DNA from: Pseudovibrio denitrificans JCM 12308
Lineage (GTDB): Bacteria; Pseudomonadota; Alphaproteobacteria; Rhizobiales; Stappiaceae
Assembly (NCBI RefSeq): GCF_001310815.1
Contig: NZ_BAZK01000001.1
Coordinates: forward strand, 310,001 to 374,000
Length of the DNA stretch: 64,000 nt
Direction of reading: 5' to 3'
Part shown: positions 57,177-64,000 of the stretch, piece after piece
Numbering within the stretch: the first letter of the stretch is position 1
Layout of the letters: every line of letters begins with the position of its first letter
The notes under the pieces: model-generated
The model's database searches: none
Told to the model about the DNA's origin: nothing
What the model saw: only the letters and a program-made list of their open reading frames with translations
Program-made: the position numbers and the translations under genes

Positions 57177-58331
57177 ATGGAAGACAAAACTCATTGGTCT
57201 GAAGTGATGCTCCCAGTTATGGGAGTATTCTATGCATTTGCTGTTTTTGCTGCAGCTATTATGGCTCTCACAGTTCCTAATGATCCTTTGAATTTCTGGT
57301 TTCCCAGTACCACTTCTGGGGCAGAAACTTGGAGAAATATTGGTTTGATGTTTGTGGGAGTAGTTGGTTTGCCATTTATTGTTTGGCGAACAATAACCGC
57401 ACATAAGCAGTCTAATACCGCCAATGCGCATCTTGAGCTTACGGTGCGTGGACATAGCATAGACCGCTTTCAGCAGGCAGCTCATTTGTTGAATAGTGAT
57501 GTATTGCCGATCCGCGTGGCAGGTATAACCAAGTTTGGAGAGTTGGGTAGCGCTCCAGAGAATCTCCGTTACATGACTATCCAAAAAATACTCTGCTCTT
57601 TCATTCGCACACGATCTGAAGAACTTAAAGAAACGCTGGATAGAGATGCAGCAAACTATATGATGATGAATCTTCGACGCGGAAAGGAAGGTTCTGGAAA
57701 TAGTAAATGGAGCTATGCAACTATAATTGATGAAGATATCACCGAAGCATTTCGAGTATTTTCTGAAATTAGGACGGAAGAAAACCGAAAATACGAGAAA
57801 GATTGGTGCCACAATTTTGCTAAGATAAAATTGCCTTTTGTGGCTCTCCCTGGCTACGATCTCTCGGGTAGCGCGATCTGGGAGGCTAACTTTCTTTTTG
57901 GTATTTTCATCAATACCGATTTTTCTGAATCCCTTTTGGGGCTTGCTGATTTTCGTTTCGCAAGACTTAGGGGAGCTAACTTCACCAGTGCTGACTTGTC
58001 TTATTGCAACTTCGCCAATGCTGATCTGTCGGAATGCAATTTGACTAAAGCAGATATGACTTGTGCTAAGTTGCATGAGGCAATCCTCAAAGAATCTAAT
58101 TTCTCTGACACGAATGTGAGCCGGGCTGAGATATCGCCTCATTGGCAGCACCTTTTTTGCTGCAGCCAGAAATCGCAGATACGTTGGGTTAACAAGGATG
58201 GAAACCCAATCCCCTTCATTCCAGATCCCCTACACAAGCCTCTATCGCCAAAACCTCTCAAGCCACTGCCCTCCTCGCGTTCACAAGCTCACTCGGACGA
58301 GGTGCGCCAACTTGAGTGCAGTAGCGGTTGA
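57177..58331 (+). CDS. Membrane-anchored pentapeptide-repeat protein
   Basis: 384 aa. Two N-terminal membrane segments (about 11-32 and 55-70), a helical part with RFQQAAHLLNSDVLPIRVAG, and C-terminal pentapeptide repeats at about 220-310 (ADFRFARLRGANFTSADLSYCNF). This domain order is common in cell-envelope pentapeptide proteins. Its 3' end overlaps the convergent gene at 58258 by 74 bases, an odd arrangement. Confidence 0.72.
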   Translation: MEDKTHWSEVMLPVMGVFYAFAVFAAAIMALTVPNDPLNFWFPSTTSGAETWRNIGLMFVGVVGLPFIVWRTITAHKQSNTANAHLELTVRGHSIDRFQQAAHLLNSDVLPIRVAGITKFGELGSAPENLRYMTIQKILCSFIRTRSEELKETLDRDAANYMMMNLRRGKEGSGNSKWSYATIIDEDITEAFRVFSEIRTEENRKYEKDWCHNFAKIKLPFVALPGYDLSGSAIWEANFLFGIFINTDFSESLLGLADFRFARLRGANFTSADLSYCNFANADLSECNLTKADMTCAKLHEAILKESNFSDTNVSRAEISPHWQHLFCCSQKSQIRWVNKDGNPIPFIPDPLHKPLSPKPLKPLPSSRSQAHSDEVRQLECSSG

Positions 58332-58770
58332 CGGCTCGGCAGACGACGTGGACGCTGACGCCGGAGGCGGTGGCGATGCGCTCGTAGTTCCAGTGGAACT
58401 GGCAGCTGAGGCCGTAATAGAAGCATCCCCGACAGAAGACATCCTGCTTGCGTTTGCTGGCGCTGGTGAACAGACGGCCAACGGGCACCTTGCAGGTTTT
58501 GGCCACGCCAGCTGCAAAGCTCTGCACGTCCTCCGGCAACGCTTTGAACAGGCGGATCTGGGGTGTCAGTTCCCTGCTCTGCACCGGATGCAATGCCACA
58601 CCGTTCACCACCGGAACACCGGAGAGAATGGTGCGCTCGGCCTCTTTGGGCTGGATCACGTTCTCCACGTCATCCTCTGAGCAGCCATAGATGCCTGCAA
58701 TGGCTCGTGGGCTCATGTTGTTGGCGTGGTGCTGTAAAATTCTGCGGCGGATTTTGGGGGACTGGATCAT
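58258..58770 (-). CDS. Phage HTH protein
   Basis: 170 aa. Two helix-turn-helix-like parts: an N-terminal one (MSPRAIAGIYGCSEDDVENVI) and a C-terminal one (YERIATASGVSVHVVCRAVNRY). Between them is FCRGCFYYGLSCQ with clustered Cys. It could bind DNA at the phage origin or act as a regulator. Its start overlaps the stop of the CII-like gene (ATGA). Confidence 0.55.
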   Translation of the reverse strand: MIQSPKIRRRILQHHANNMSPRAIAGIYGCSEDDVENVIQPKEAERTILSGVPVVNGVALHPVQSRELTPQIRLFKALPEDVQSFAAGVAKTCKVPVGRLFTSASKRKQDVFCRGCFYYGLSCQFHWNYERIATASGVSVHVVCRAVNRYCTQVGAPRPSELVNARRAVA

Positions 58771-59261
58771 TTTACGCCCTCCCGCTCGATGGCTTCGCAG
58801 GTTTTGTCCAGCTTGACGGCCACGCTGATCAGTTCTGCGATTTCCTTGCGCAAGTGGTGGCGCTTCACTTCATCGGCAGAGACTTTGCCGTCATCCTTCA
58901 GGCACTCGGCCACGCGGGAGATCACATCAGAGAACTCTTTGGAGAGCGAGCCCATGTTACCGATCCAGTCGGGCTCGGCGGCTTCTCGTGGGAGTTTGAC
59001 CAGGGCATGGCCGCTCATGCGTGCCAGGATGCGGGTGAGCACGGGATCAGCGGCCTCATGCTCCAGATCGGCAATCACGTCCACCGGCATGGCGTCATGA
59101 CTCTGCTGGTTGCCATAGCGGGAGAGCTGGCACGGTGCCACGCGGGTGACCATGCTGGCCGCTTCCACCCCGCCATTCAGCTTCACCAGAGCTTTGGAGT
59201 AGGCAAACAGGCGGGAATAGTCAGATTCCGGCAGGGTGCGACTGGTCTGTGAGCGGGACAT
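58767..59261 (-). CDS. CII-like phage regulator
   Basis: 164 aa. AAGGATAG precedes the ATG. A central DNA-binding-like part has NGGVEAASMVTRVAPCQLSRYGN, and a helical C-terminus follows. Similar proteins follow cro in other alphaproteobacterial prophages. The family call is by resemblance and position. Confidence 0.55.
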   Translation of the reverse strand: MSRSQTSRTLPESDYSRLFAYSKALVKLNGGVEAASMVTRVAPCQLSRYGNQQSHDAMPVDVIADLEHEAADPVLTRILARMSGHALVKLPREAAEPDWIGNMGSLSKEFSDVISRVAECLKDDGKVSADEVKRHHLRKEIAELISVAVKLDKTCEAIEREGVK

Positions 59262-59267
59262 GCAAAA

Positions 59268-59486
59268 CTATCCTTCAGTGTTTCGCTGACAGCGCCCGGT
59301 CAGTCTTGCAGACTGACCGTCCAAAGCAGCGGAGCCGAGCTGATGCAGGCAGAGAAATGGAATTTGGAAAAACTGGAGCGCGATGCTGAACGGCAGAACC
59401 ATGAGTGCCGGCGACAGATGCAAAGCGCCCTCGCCGCCTGCCGGTTCGCCCGGTGCTTTTCGGGCAAGGTCAGAGAGGAGTGTCAT
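59268..59486 (-). CDS. Possible 72-aa protein
   Basis: A minus-strand frame from ATG 59486 (MTLLSDLARKAPGEPAGGEG) that overlaps the Cro-like gene. An opposing plus-strand frame at 59343 is equally open. Composition does not decide between them. Low support. Confidence 0.25.
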   Translation of the reverse strand: MTLLSDLARKAPGEPAGGEGALHLSPALMVLPFSIALQFFQIPFLCLHQLGSAALDGQSARLTGRCQRNTEG

Positions 59487-59706
59487 CGCGGCGCTCCTCT
59501 CCGTCTTCTGAAGCATGCTTCCAATTGAAAAGCGTACGCGGAACGGAAACGCCTTGGGACGCTCCCATATTGTCCAGCGCATCAAACCAGGCCGCGGGAA
59601 AGACGCCCTTGCCTTCGGCGGCATAAATTGCGGATTGCTTGACGCCCAAAGCCGACTTAACAGCTTCGCGGCCAAGTGATTGGAGAACTTGCTTTGCATC
59701 GGTCAT
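59470..59706 (-). CDS. Cro-like HTH repressor
   Basis: 78 aa from ATG 59706. The sequence VLQSLGREAVKSALGVKQSAIYAAEGKGVFPAAWF is a YdaS/Cro-type helix-turn-helix. It is divergent from the XRE repressor at 59795, the standard layout of a lysis-lysogeny switch. Confidence 0.7.
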   Translation of the reverse strand: MTDAKQVLQSLGREAVKSALGVKQSAIYAAEGKGVFPAAWFDALDNMGASQGVSVPRTLFNWKHASEDGEERRDDTPL

Positions 59707-59794
59707 GACCCGTAACATTACAAATATTTTGTTACATCACAAGTACAAAATAAAAAAGCTTCCAATTTTTTTGTAATCTGGAATCTTTAAGGCC
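59707..59794. promoter_or_regulatory. Switch operator region
   Basis: Between the divergent repressor genes. ACAAATATTTTGT lies at 59720-59732 inside a GTAAC (59712-59716) / GTTAC (59731-59735) inverted repeat. TACAAAAT (59744-59751) and TTTTGTAAT (59769-59777) look like weaker half-sites. The core recurs twice near 61.4 kb. Confidence 0.62.
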
Positions 59795-60109
59795 ATGAAA
59801 GAACCAGAAGAATCCTCGACCAAACACGTTGCCGAGCGCCTTAAATGGCTCAAGGAATACTATGACTTGAGCACAAAAGAGCTCGCGAGCAGTGTGGGCG
59901 CGAGCTACACCCAGATGGCAAACTGGGAGAATGGCACACAGCGCCTATCCCTCAAGGGTGCGCTGGCCATTAACGACACTTACGGCACCTCATTGGACTT
60001 CTTGTTCATTGGGAGAGTTGAGGCATTGCCACAGAAGATTGCGAAAGCCTGGGCATCCAGACCACGCGAGAGCAGCTCTAGTAAATCGAGCGATAGCCCT
60101 GTCGAATAA
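59795..60109 (+). CDS. XRE-family repressor (CI-like)
   Basis: 104 aa. HTH motif TKELASSVGASYTQMANWENGTQRLSLKGALAI at about 29-65, then DFLFIGR. A short C-terminal tail and no protease-like domain, so it is not LexA/CI-type self-cleaving; relief by an antirepressor fits better. Probable immunity repressor acting on the ACAAATATTTTGT sites. Confidence 0.78.
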   Translation: MKEPEESSTKHVAERLKWLKEYYDLSTKELASSVGASYTQMANWENGTQRLSLKGALAINDTYGTSLDFLFIGRVEALPQKIAKAWASRPRESSSSKSSDSPVE

Positions 60110-60148
60110 GCGATAATTATCAGTCGTCTCAATCTACATTCATCACGC

Positions 60149-60188
60149 ATAACTCAACCCTTAAAATACGGAATAAGGGCTGAGTTAT
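60149..60188. terminator. Large inverted repeat between convergent genes
   Basis: ATAACTCA-A-CCCTTA (60149-60163) pairs with TAAGGG-C-TGAGTTAT (60174-60188), one mismatch. No long T run. It probably ends both convergent transcripts, or could be an operator. Confidence 0.55.
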
Positions 60189-60210
60189 AGGATGTATGCA
60201 GATTGAATAT

Positions 60211-61335
60211 TTAGAAGCAGAGGCTATAATAGTCATCACAGAGCGCAGCCCGCGCATCCTGAAGAACAAGCTTATAGGTAAATGGCGTAGGAGCGTCAGC
60301 CAAACTCAAATTAAACTCCTTCATCTCAAGGCCCTGATACGCAATATCATTTAGTAGCCCTGGATCCCCTTTATACTTTTCTCGAAATAGATTGTATACA
60401 AGATCAAGCTTCGCTGGCTTCCTATACGAAGTTGAATAAATTACATCAGCCTTCACAAATTCTTGCAGAAGAGAATAGAAGTCTTCGCCTATATTGAAGT
60501 CATTACCCCTCACCGTGAGAGTTTCTGACTTCGCAGAGTAAGTCAGCCTAGAAGAAGCCATACCTGCAGCATAGCGGTCAGCGCCACCAGTTATTAAAGT
60601 CAAATCAATGTCGACCTTAGGCCGTATTGAGTTTATTAACTTTGCCAATGAAGTCAGAGACCTTGCTCGCTCAATAGAGGTCCAGTCACCAATTCCGGCC
60701 TCCATAAAAAGCATACTCACCTCCCCCTCTTCATTTTCTCTATCTTCGAGCTTGTAGTAGCCACCCCTTATTAAATGCAACGGCACAAGGCTGTGCTTTT
60801 GTAGATCTGAAGGAGTCTCCACCTTCGCAAGCTGACTTGAGAAACTCAAATCCTCGCACTTTCGGCTCAGGTGCTCCATCGCAGCAGAAAGACTCTTCGC
60901 GCTATAGAGAAGGACATCACCATTTAGGCTACGCATTTCCATTCCGCCCTGCACCTGCTTCATGCCCCTTACGGGATAGGAGGAGTGCTTCAAAGCGGTT
61001 TCATAGCTAGATAGAACAATATCGCCACGATAGCGCTCTGCTCGCAGATGGGGGCGACTAACCTCCTCGTCATCCACCTGAAATAGAAAGCTCAGAAATG
61101 TCGGATCCAGCAAAGTTCTGCGGCTATACTCCTCAAGGCCCAGAAGGGAGAGGCTATACAGAGTAACTATCCCGCTAGTGCAGGAAATAGCCAGCTGTAG
61201 CGGATGATCAGTGTGCCCGGCAGGCTCAATCACGACGGACGCCGTTGCGCGCGGAAGCGGGGGTACAACCTCAAACGCATCCGAGGATGTGGCAGACAAA
61301 AATAAAATCAATGAAGTTAATGCGATAGCTTTCAT
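60211..61335 (-). CDS. Exported protein of unknown function, prophage cargo
   Basis: 374 aa with a signal peptide (about 1-20, ends SDA-FE). The mature part is soluble with alternating strands and helices, few Cys and no known domain. It is transcribed away from the operator pair at 61407-61452 and may be expressed in the lysogen. It shows AT-rich codon use compared with flanking phage genes. Confidence 0.6.
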   Translation of the reverse strand: MKAIALTSLILFLSATSSDAFEVVPPLPRATASVVIEPAGHTDHPLQLAISCTSGIVTLYSLSLLGLEEYSRRTLLDPTFLSFLFQVDDEEVSRPHLRAERYRGDIVLSSYETALKHSSYPVRGMKQVQGGMEMRSLNGDVLLYSAKSLSAAMEHLSRKCEDLSFSSQLAKVETPSDLQKHSLVPLHLIRGGYYKLEDRENEEGEVSMLFMEAGIGDWTSIERARSLTSLAKLINSIRPKVDIDLTLITGGADRYAAGMASSRLTYSAKSETLTVRGNDFNIGEDFYSLLQEFVKADVIYSTSYRKPAKLDLVYNLFREKYKGDPGLLNDIAYQGLEMKEFNLSLADAPTPFTYKLVLQDARAALCDDYYSLCF

Positions 61336-61406
61336 AGGTGCCCCTTAGAATTTAGGGGTAACTTTAGTAAATTTGCAGCATCTCGGCACAATGAAAAATA
61401 TTCATC

Positions 61407-61452
61407 TACAAATATTTTGTACTACATCGGTTGACAATACAAATATTTTGTA
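61407..61452. promoter_or_regulatory. Two repressor-type operators around a -35 element
   Basis: TACAAATATTTTGTA occurs at 61407-61421 and again at 61438-61452. TTGACA (61431-61436) lies between them, a perfect -35 for rightward transcription. The same core is in the repressor switch region at 59720. Rightward genes begin at 61613. Confidence 0.65.
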
Positions 61453-61510
61453 ATTTCTTATGAAGATCAATCAGACAACTTTTTTGCTCTGAAAACACAC
61501 TTTCCGAAGT

Positions 61511-61577
61511 GCCTGTCATGCAGCTCCCTACGCTAGGCAGGTGACAGGCGCGGGCACTCCTTCCAACCCTTGTGCCC
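61511..61577 (+). other. Hairpins in leader of the 61613 operon
   Basis: GCCTGTCA (61511-61518) pairs with TGACAGGC (61542-61549). GGGCAC (61552-61557) pairs with GTGCCC (61572-61577). No T run follows. They may shape the leader RNA. Confidence 0.4.
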
Positions 61578-61612
61578 GTGCCATTTGCTTCATGCGCTCA
61601 GGAGATTTCTGC

Positions 61613-61897
61613 ATGAGTTCATATCTGACACTTGCCTCACACAACACCGGCCCACTCCTGCAACCAGGACAGTTGCCGACAAACTCCACCGCCGAGCAAC
61701 AAGGCCACAAATTGCTCGACCAGATCGCCCCAAGCTTTGGCGAGATTGCGTTGAAGCGAGAAGACCTGAAACAGGTCCTGAAAGACAGCCCCGCAGACAG
61801 CACTGCGATCGTGGCGCAGATCCATAACCTTCAGGATTTCTATCGTGACGGCTGGCAGCTGTGCCAGCATGCCCTCAACAAGTTGGGTCGGGGGTGA
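61613..61897 (+). CDS. Small phage protein
   Basis: 94 aa from ATG 61613 behind AGGAGA. Helical, with LLDQIAPSFGEIALKREDLK. No family. First gene after the operator pair; the next start lies two bases after its stop. Confidence 0.6.
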   Translation: MSSYLTLASHNTGPLLQPGQLPTNSTAEQQGHKLLDQIAPSFGEIALKREDLKQVLKDSPADSTAIVAQIHNLQDFYRDGWQLCQHALNKLGRG

Positions 61898-61899
61898 TC

Positions 61900-62450
61900 A
61901 TGAACGAGACCGTAAGCCTCATTCCATTGCCAGAGCGCTGTTACATCAATCTGAGCCACCCTGCCTCATCCAAAGTGAGCTGGCGGTCTCTGGGTATTGT
62001 TCTCGGCCGCGTCGCTGCCCTGCCAAACCTGACGGATATCTTCTTATCTCAGGCCCAGTTCAATCTGCTGGCAGCCCGGTTCACACCACGCCCTTTGCGC
62101 CCGCTGATGATGACCTCTGGCCTCCAGGTGATCCTGACCAACCTTGCTTATGTGGAAACGGACTGTGATAGCGGCCAAACAACCCTGCAGCGCCCCTCAG
62201 GCGGCCTCTGCGAGCTTGCCAAGCACTTGGGGAGCTCATACCCCGCCCCAACACCATCTCGCGCACTGACAGCGCCAAGCTGGAGCAAATCCGGCAAGCC
62301 ACCACAATCACCGCCCTCAACCAACTCTCCCGCCGAAGCCTGACAGGCCCAACCATTCCACTAGCTGCGACCATCAAGCCCAAAAGCCCCGAGATTGCTG
62401 CCATCGACTGCAGATGCGATGGAGACAGCCGTAAACTGCAACACCTTTAA
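61900..62450 (+). CDS. Phage protein (frame broken near 62232)
   Basis: Starts MNETVSLIPLPERCYINLSH. Near 62232 a G4 run should be G5. The frame then continues ELIPRPNTISRTDSAKLEQI and ends IDCRCDGDSRKLQHL at the TAA at 62448. Uncorrected, it ends at 62343 in low-complexity Pro/Ser sequence. Repaired length 183 aa. No family recognised. Confidence 0.58.
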
Positions 62451-62465
62451 AAACGGAGCCGCAGC

Positions 62466-62657
62466 ATGAGCACGATTGAACTACTGACGACACGAGAAGC
62501 AGCAAAACGCCTTCGCCTTTCCAAGTCCACGCTCGATGCATGGCGCTGTCAGGGGATCGGCCCGAAATACTGCAAAATCGGACGAACTGTCCGCTACACG
62601 GCAGAGGAACTCAACGCGTACATAGCTGCAACAGCCTGCCGCCACACGGGAGAGTAG
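62466..62657 (+). CDS. Excisionase-like HTH protein
   Basis: 63 aa. HTH_17-type motif TTREAAKRLRLSKSTLDAWRCQG, then KIGRTVRYTAEELNAYI, as in AlpA/Xis proteins. ACGGAG precedes the ATG. Its place in the operon near the integrase supports a role in excision. Confidence 0.78.
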   Translation: MSTIELLTTREAAKRLRLSKSTLDAWRCQGIGPKYCKIGRTVRYTAEELNAYIAATACRHTGE

Positions 62658-62778
62658 AAAAAACCGCTACTCCTTCACAACAAGAGTTAGTAAATCGATA
62701 AATTTGAACATAAACATTGATACAGGCCTGTATCTGCCATATCCGCATCTCAAACACATAACAACGAAAGACTATGCG

Positions 62779-63393
62779 ATGCGGAAATGGCTGATACTGG
62801 GGCTAACAGCCTTTATTTTGAGTGGCTGTAAAACATTAACGAGCCTGCCTTACCTACTGAACAACTTCCCCATCGACAGCAAGCGAAACTACGTTGTCTG
62901 GAGATTTGACAGTTCAGCCTTCTTCATGGTCGACACCTTCTGCAAGGTCTCAAAAAACAACAGTTTCAAGGACTGTAGCAAAGACAAAAACAGCAATCCG
63001 AACAAGCTGTTTTTTGGCCAGAACAGAGTGTCTTTTCAGCATGATGGCCATCTCTATTTCATCGGCTATTCTGAGCAGCCTCGCCGTGGGAGGTTTGCTC
63101 TTTACAAATCAGAGGGCAGTTTCACCCAATCAACGCAGACGCTTGAGATTGAAGACGCCACATATCACAGCAACTTTGCTCCAGGCACAGTGACTGTTAT
63201 CCCGTATGGCGATCGCGAACGCCCCTCCCACAGCAAGTGGATCAAAAGCCTCAGAAAAGCCCTCAACGAAGCCTTTGGCCCCAGAGCTGCAAAGTTGAAA
63301 ATCGTGACAGCTAAGAAGCAATACACTGTATGCAGCACCCTACCTAAGGATGCGAAAGATGCGGTTGAAGTTTGCAAGCTCTCCAAACGCTAA
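62779..63393 (+). CDS. Lipoprotein, prophage cargo
   Basis: 204 aa from ATG 62779. Signal MRKWLILGLTAFILSGC with the lipobox Cys at 17. The mature part has several Cys and basic residues. No family. It lies between the excisionase-like gene and the integrase, a common place for lysogenic cargo. An upstream start at 62704 is unlikely because it would hide the signal. Confidence 0.6.
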   Translation: MRKWLILGLTAFILSGCKTLTSLPYLLNNFPIDSKRNYVVWRFDSSAFFMVDTFCKVSKNNSFKDCSKDKNSNPNKLFFGQNRVSFQHDGHLYFIGYSEQPRRGRFALYKSEGSFTQSTQTLEIEDATYHSNFAPGTVTVIPYGDRERPSHSKWIKSLRKALNEAFGPRAAKLKIVTAKKQYTVCSTLPKDAKDAVEVCKLSKR

Positions 63394-63444
63394 AACATAG
63401 CTCTTTGCCTGATAGTGTGGCGGGTCATCCTTGCCCTGCCACGG

Positions 63445-64000
63445 CTATTTCTGCTTCATCAAGGCGGCGACAACTTCCACCTTATCCTGATGAGATGCAC
63501 CATCCAGATGCGCGTAGTGCCGGCGCGTTGTCGTCAAATCTGAGTGCCCGAGAATGTCAGCAATGTCCGCCAGCCCAACACCACTCAGACGAAGATGCGA
63601 TCCGACTGTTCGCCGCAGATCGTGGATCTGCAAATCTTTGATACCAGCACGGTCGCAAATATCCTTATGAGCACCATAGAGCGTGTGCTCATCAATCGGC
63701 GAGTTGGCCCTGCCAAATGACGCAAACACAAAGTCACAGCCCTTCACCTTTGGGATGTTCTGCAGATGCTCGACAACCTCTCTTGCCAACCGAAATGTTT
63801 TCTCACCCGTCTTCGTGGGCTGAGTGACCATTGCCATTTCAAGGTCCAACTGCTCCCAACGCAGCGATAAAGCCTCGTCTTTACGTCGCCCTGTCATGAG
63901 TAAGTAGCGAAGCGCATGCAGAGCCATGATCCAGCGCCGCCCACCAGACTGAACTTGCTCCAAGCCCTCCCAGTAAGAGCTAAGCTCTTCAGAGCTCATG
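63445..64000 (-). CDS. Tyrosine recombinase / phage integrase (5' end cut by window edge)
   Basis: The visible 184 aa are the C-terminal catalytic domain. Active-site residues are Arg in LLMTGRRKDEALSL, His-x-x-Arg in IHDLRRTVGSHL, His in LGHSDLTTT and the nucleophile Tyr in RRHYAHL. The N-terminal arm- and core-binding domains must lie beyond 64,000. It is transcribed leftward toward the lipoprotein gene. Confidence 0.9.
   Translation of the reverse strand, partial: MSSEELSSYWEGLEQVQSGGRRWIMALHALRYLLMTGRRKDEALSLRWEQLDLEMAMVTQPTKTGEKTFRLAREVVEHLQNIPKVKGCDFVFASFGRANSPIDEHTLYGAHKDICDRAGIKDLQIHDLRRTVGSHLRLSGVGLADIADILGHSDLTTTRRHYAHLDGASHQDKVEVVAALMKQK

Larger units (their letters stand above)
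40398..64000. mobile_element. Prophage or prophage-derived element (right end beyond window)
   Basis: Supported by a tyrosine integrase at the right edge, an excisionase-like HTH gene, a CI/Cro-type divergent pair with repeated operators, Bro-N and Rha antirepressors, overlapping small early genes, an M15 peptidase with membrane proteins in a lysis-like order, and a gpD-like fragment. No terminase, portal, capsid or tail genes are visible. Left and right limits are not proven: no attachment repeat or target tRNA was found, and accessory DNA already begins near 35 kb. Confidence 0.7.

Noticed and set aside
63394-63444. Attachment site or tRNA beside the integrase
   Set aside because: No tRNA-like sequence or matching direct repeat was found in the window.
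1-64000. CRISPR array
   Set aside because: No run of regularly spaced direct repeats was seen on either strand.

Overview
The window looks like the chromosome of a marine alphaproteobacterium, most likely Pseudovibrio or a near relative in the Stappiaceae. This is inferred from gene order (gmk-yicC-mltG-fabF-acpP-fabG-fabD; rpsF-rpsR-rplI-dnaB-alr-radA-cvpA-purF), from the protein sequences, and from a moderate base composition. No rRNA or tRNA gene was recognised.

Positions 1-33,300 are ordinary core chromosome: nucleotide and fatty-acid synthesis on the minus strand, then ribosomal proteins, replicative helicase, alanine racemase, RadA, CvpA and PurF on the plus strand. After these come an inositol-monophosphatase family gene, a TPR protein / BamB / Der cluster, two NnrU paralogues, PilZ and DksA-like proteins, a methyltransferase, guaA, a MarR regulator, a TPR protein, an RsmB-type methyltransferase and a chemoreceptor. 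Positions 33,300-34,320 hold a GNAT acetyltransferase next to a YjhX/TopAI-family gene, a likely toxin-antitoxin pair.

Positions 35,000-40,230 are an AT-richer accessory region of small secreted, lipoprotein and membrane genes. Positions 40,398-64,000 look like a prophage or prophage-derived element. It has a tyrosine integrase at the right edge, a CI/Cro-like divergent switch near 59.7 kb, two antirepressor operons (Bro-N at 40.4-41.5 kb, Rha at 53.7-54.7 kb), a chain of start/stop-overlapping early genes, and a leftward lysis-type cassette. No capsid, portal or terminase gene is visible, so the element is defective, a satellite, or continues beyond the window. Cargo includes a putAbiC-like protein followed by a DUF4145 / DUF2971 / membrane coiled-coil operon, two pentapeptide-repeat membrane modules, an RTX protein and a papain-like peptidase.

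Two points matter most. First, both antirepressor operons are preceded by the same kind of folded leader: the outer stem covers the ribosome-binding site, stem sequences differ but still pair in each copy, and an identical 13-base motif sits inside. Second, about 21 lesions across the window, including in dnaB, alr and rpsF, look like small deletions, nearly all of one base in a short homopolymer. This fits unpolished sequencing better than biology, so those genes are annotated as intact with the lesion noted.
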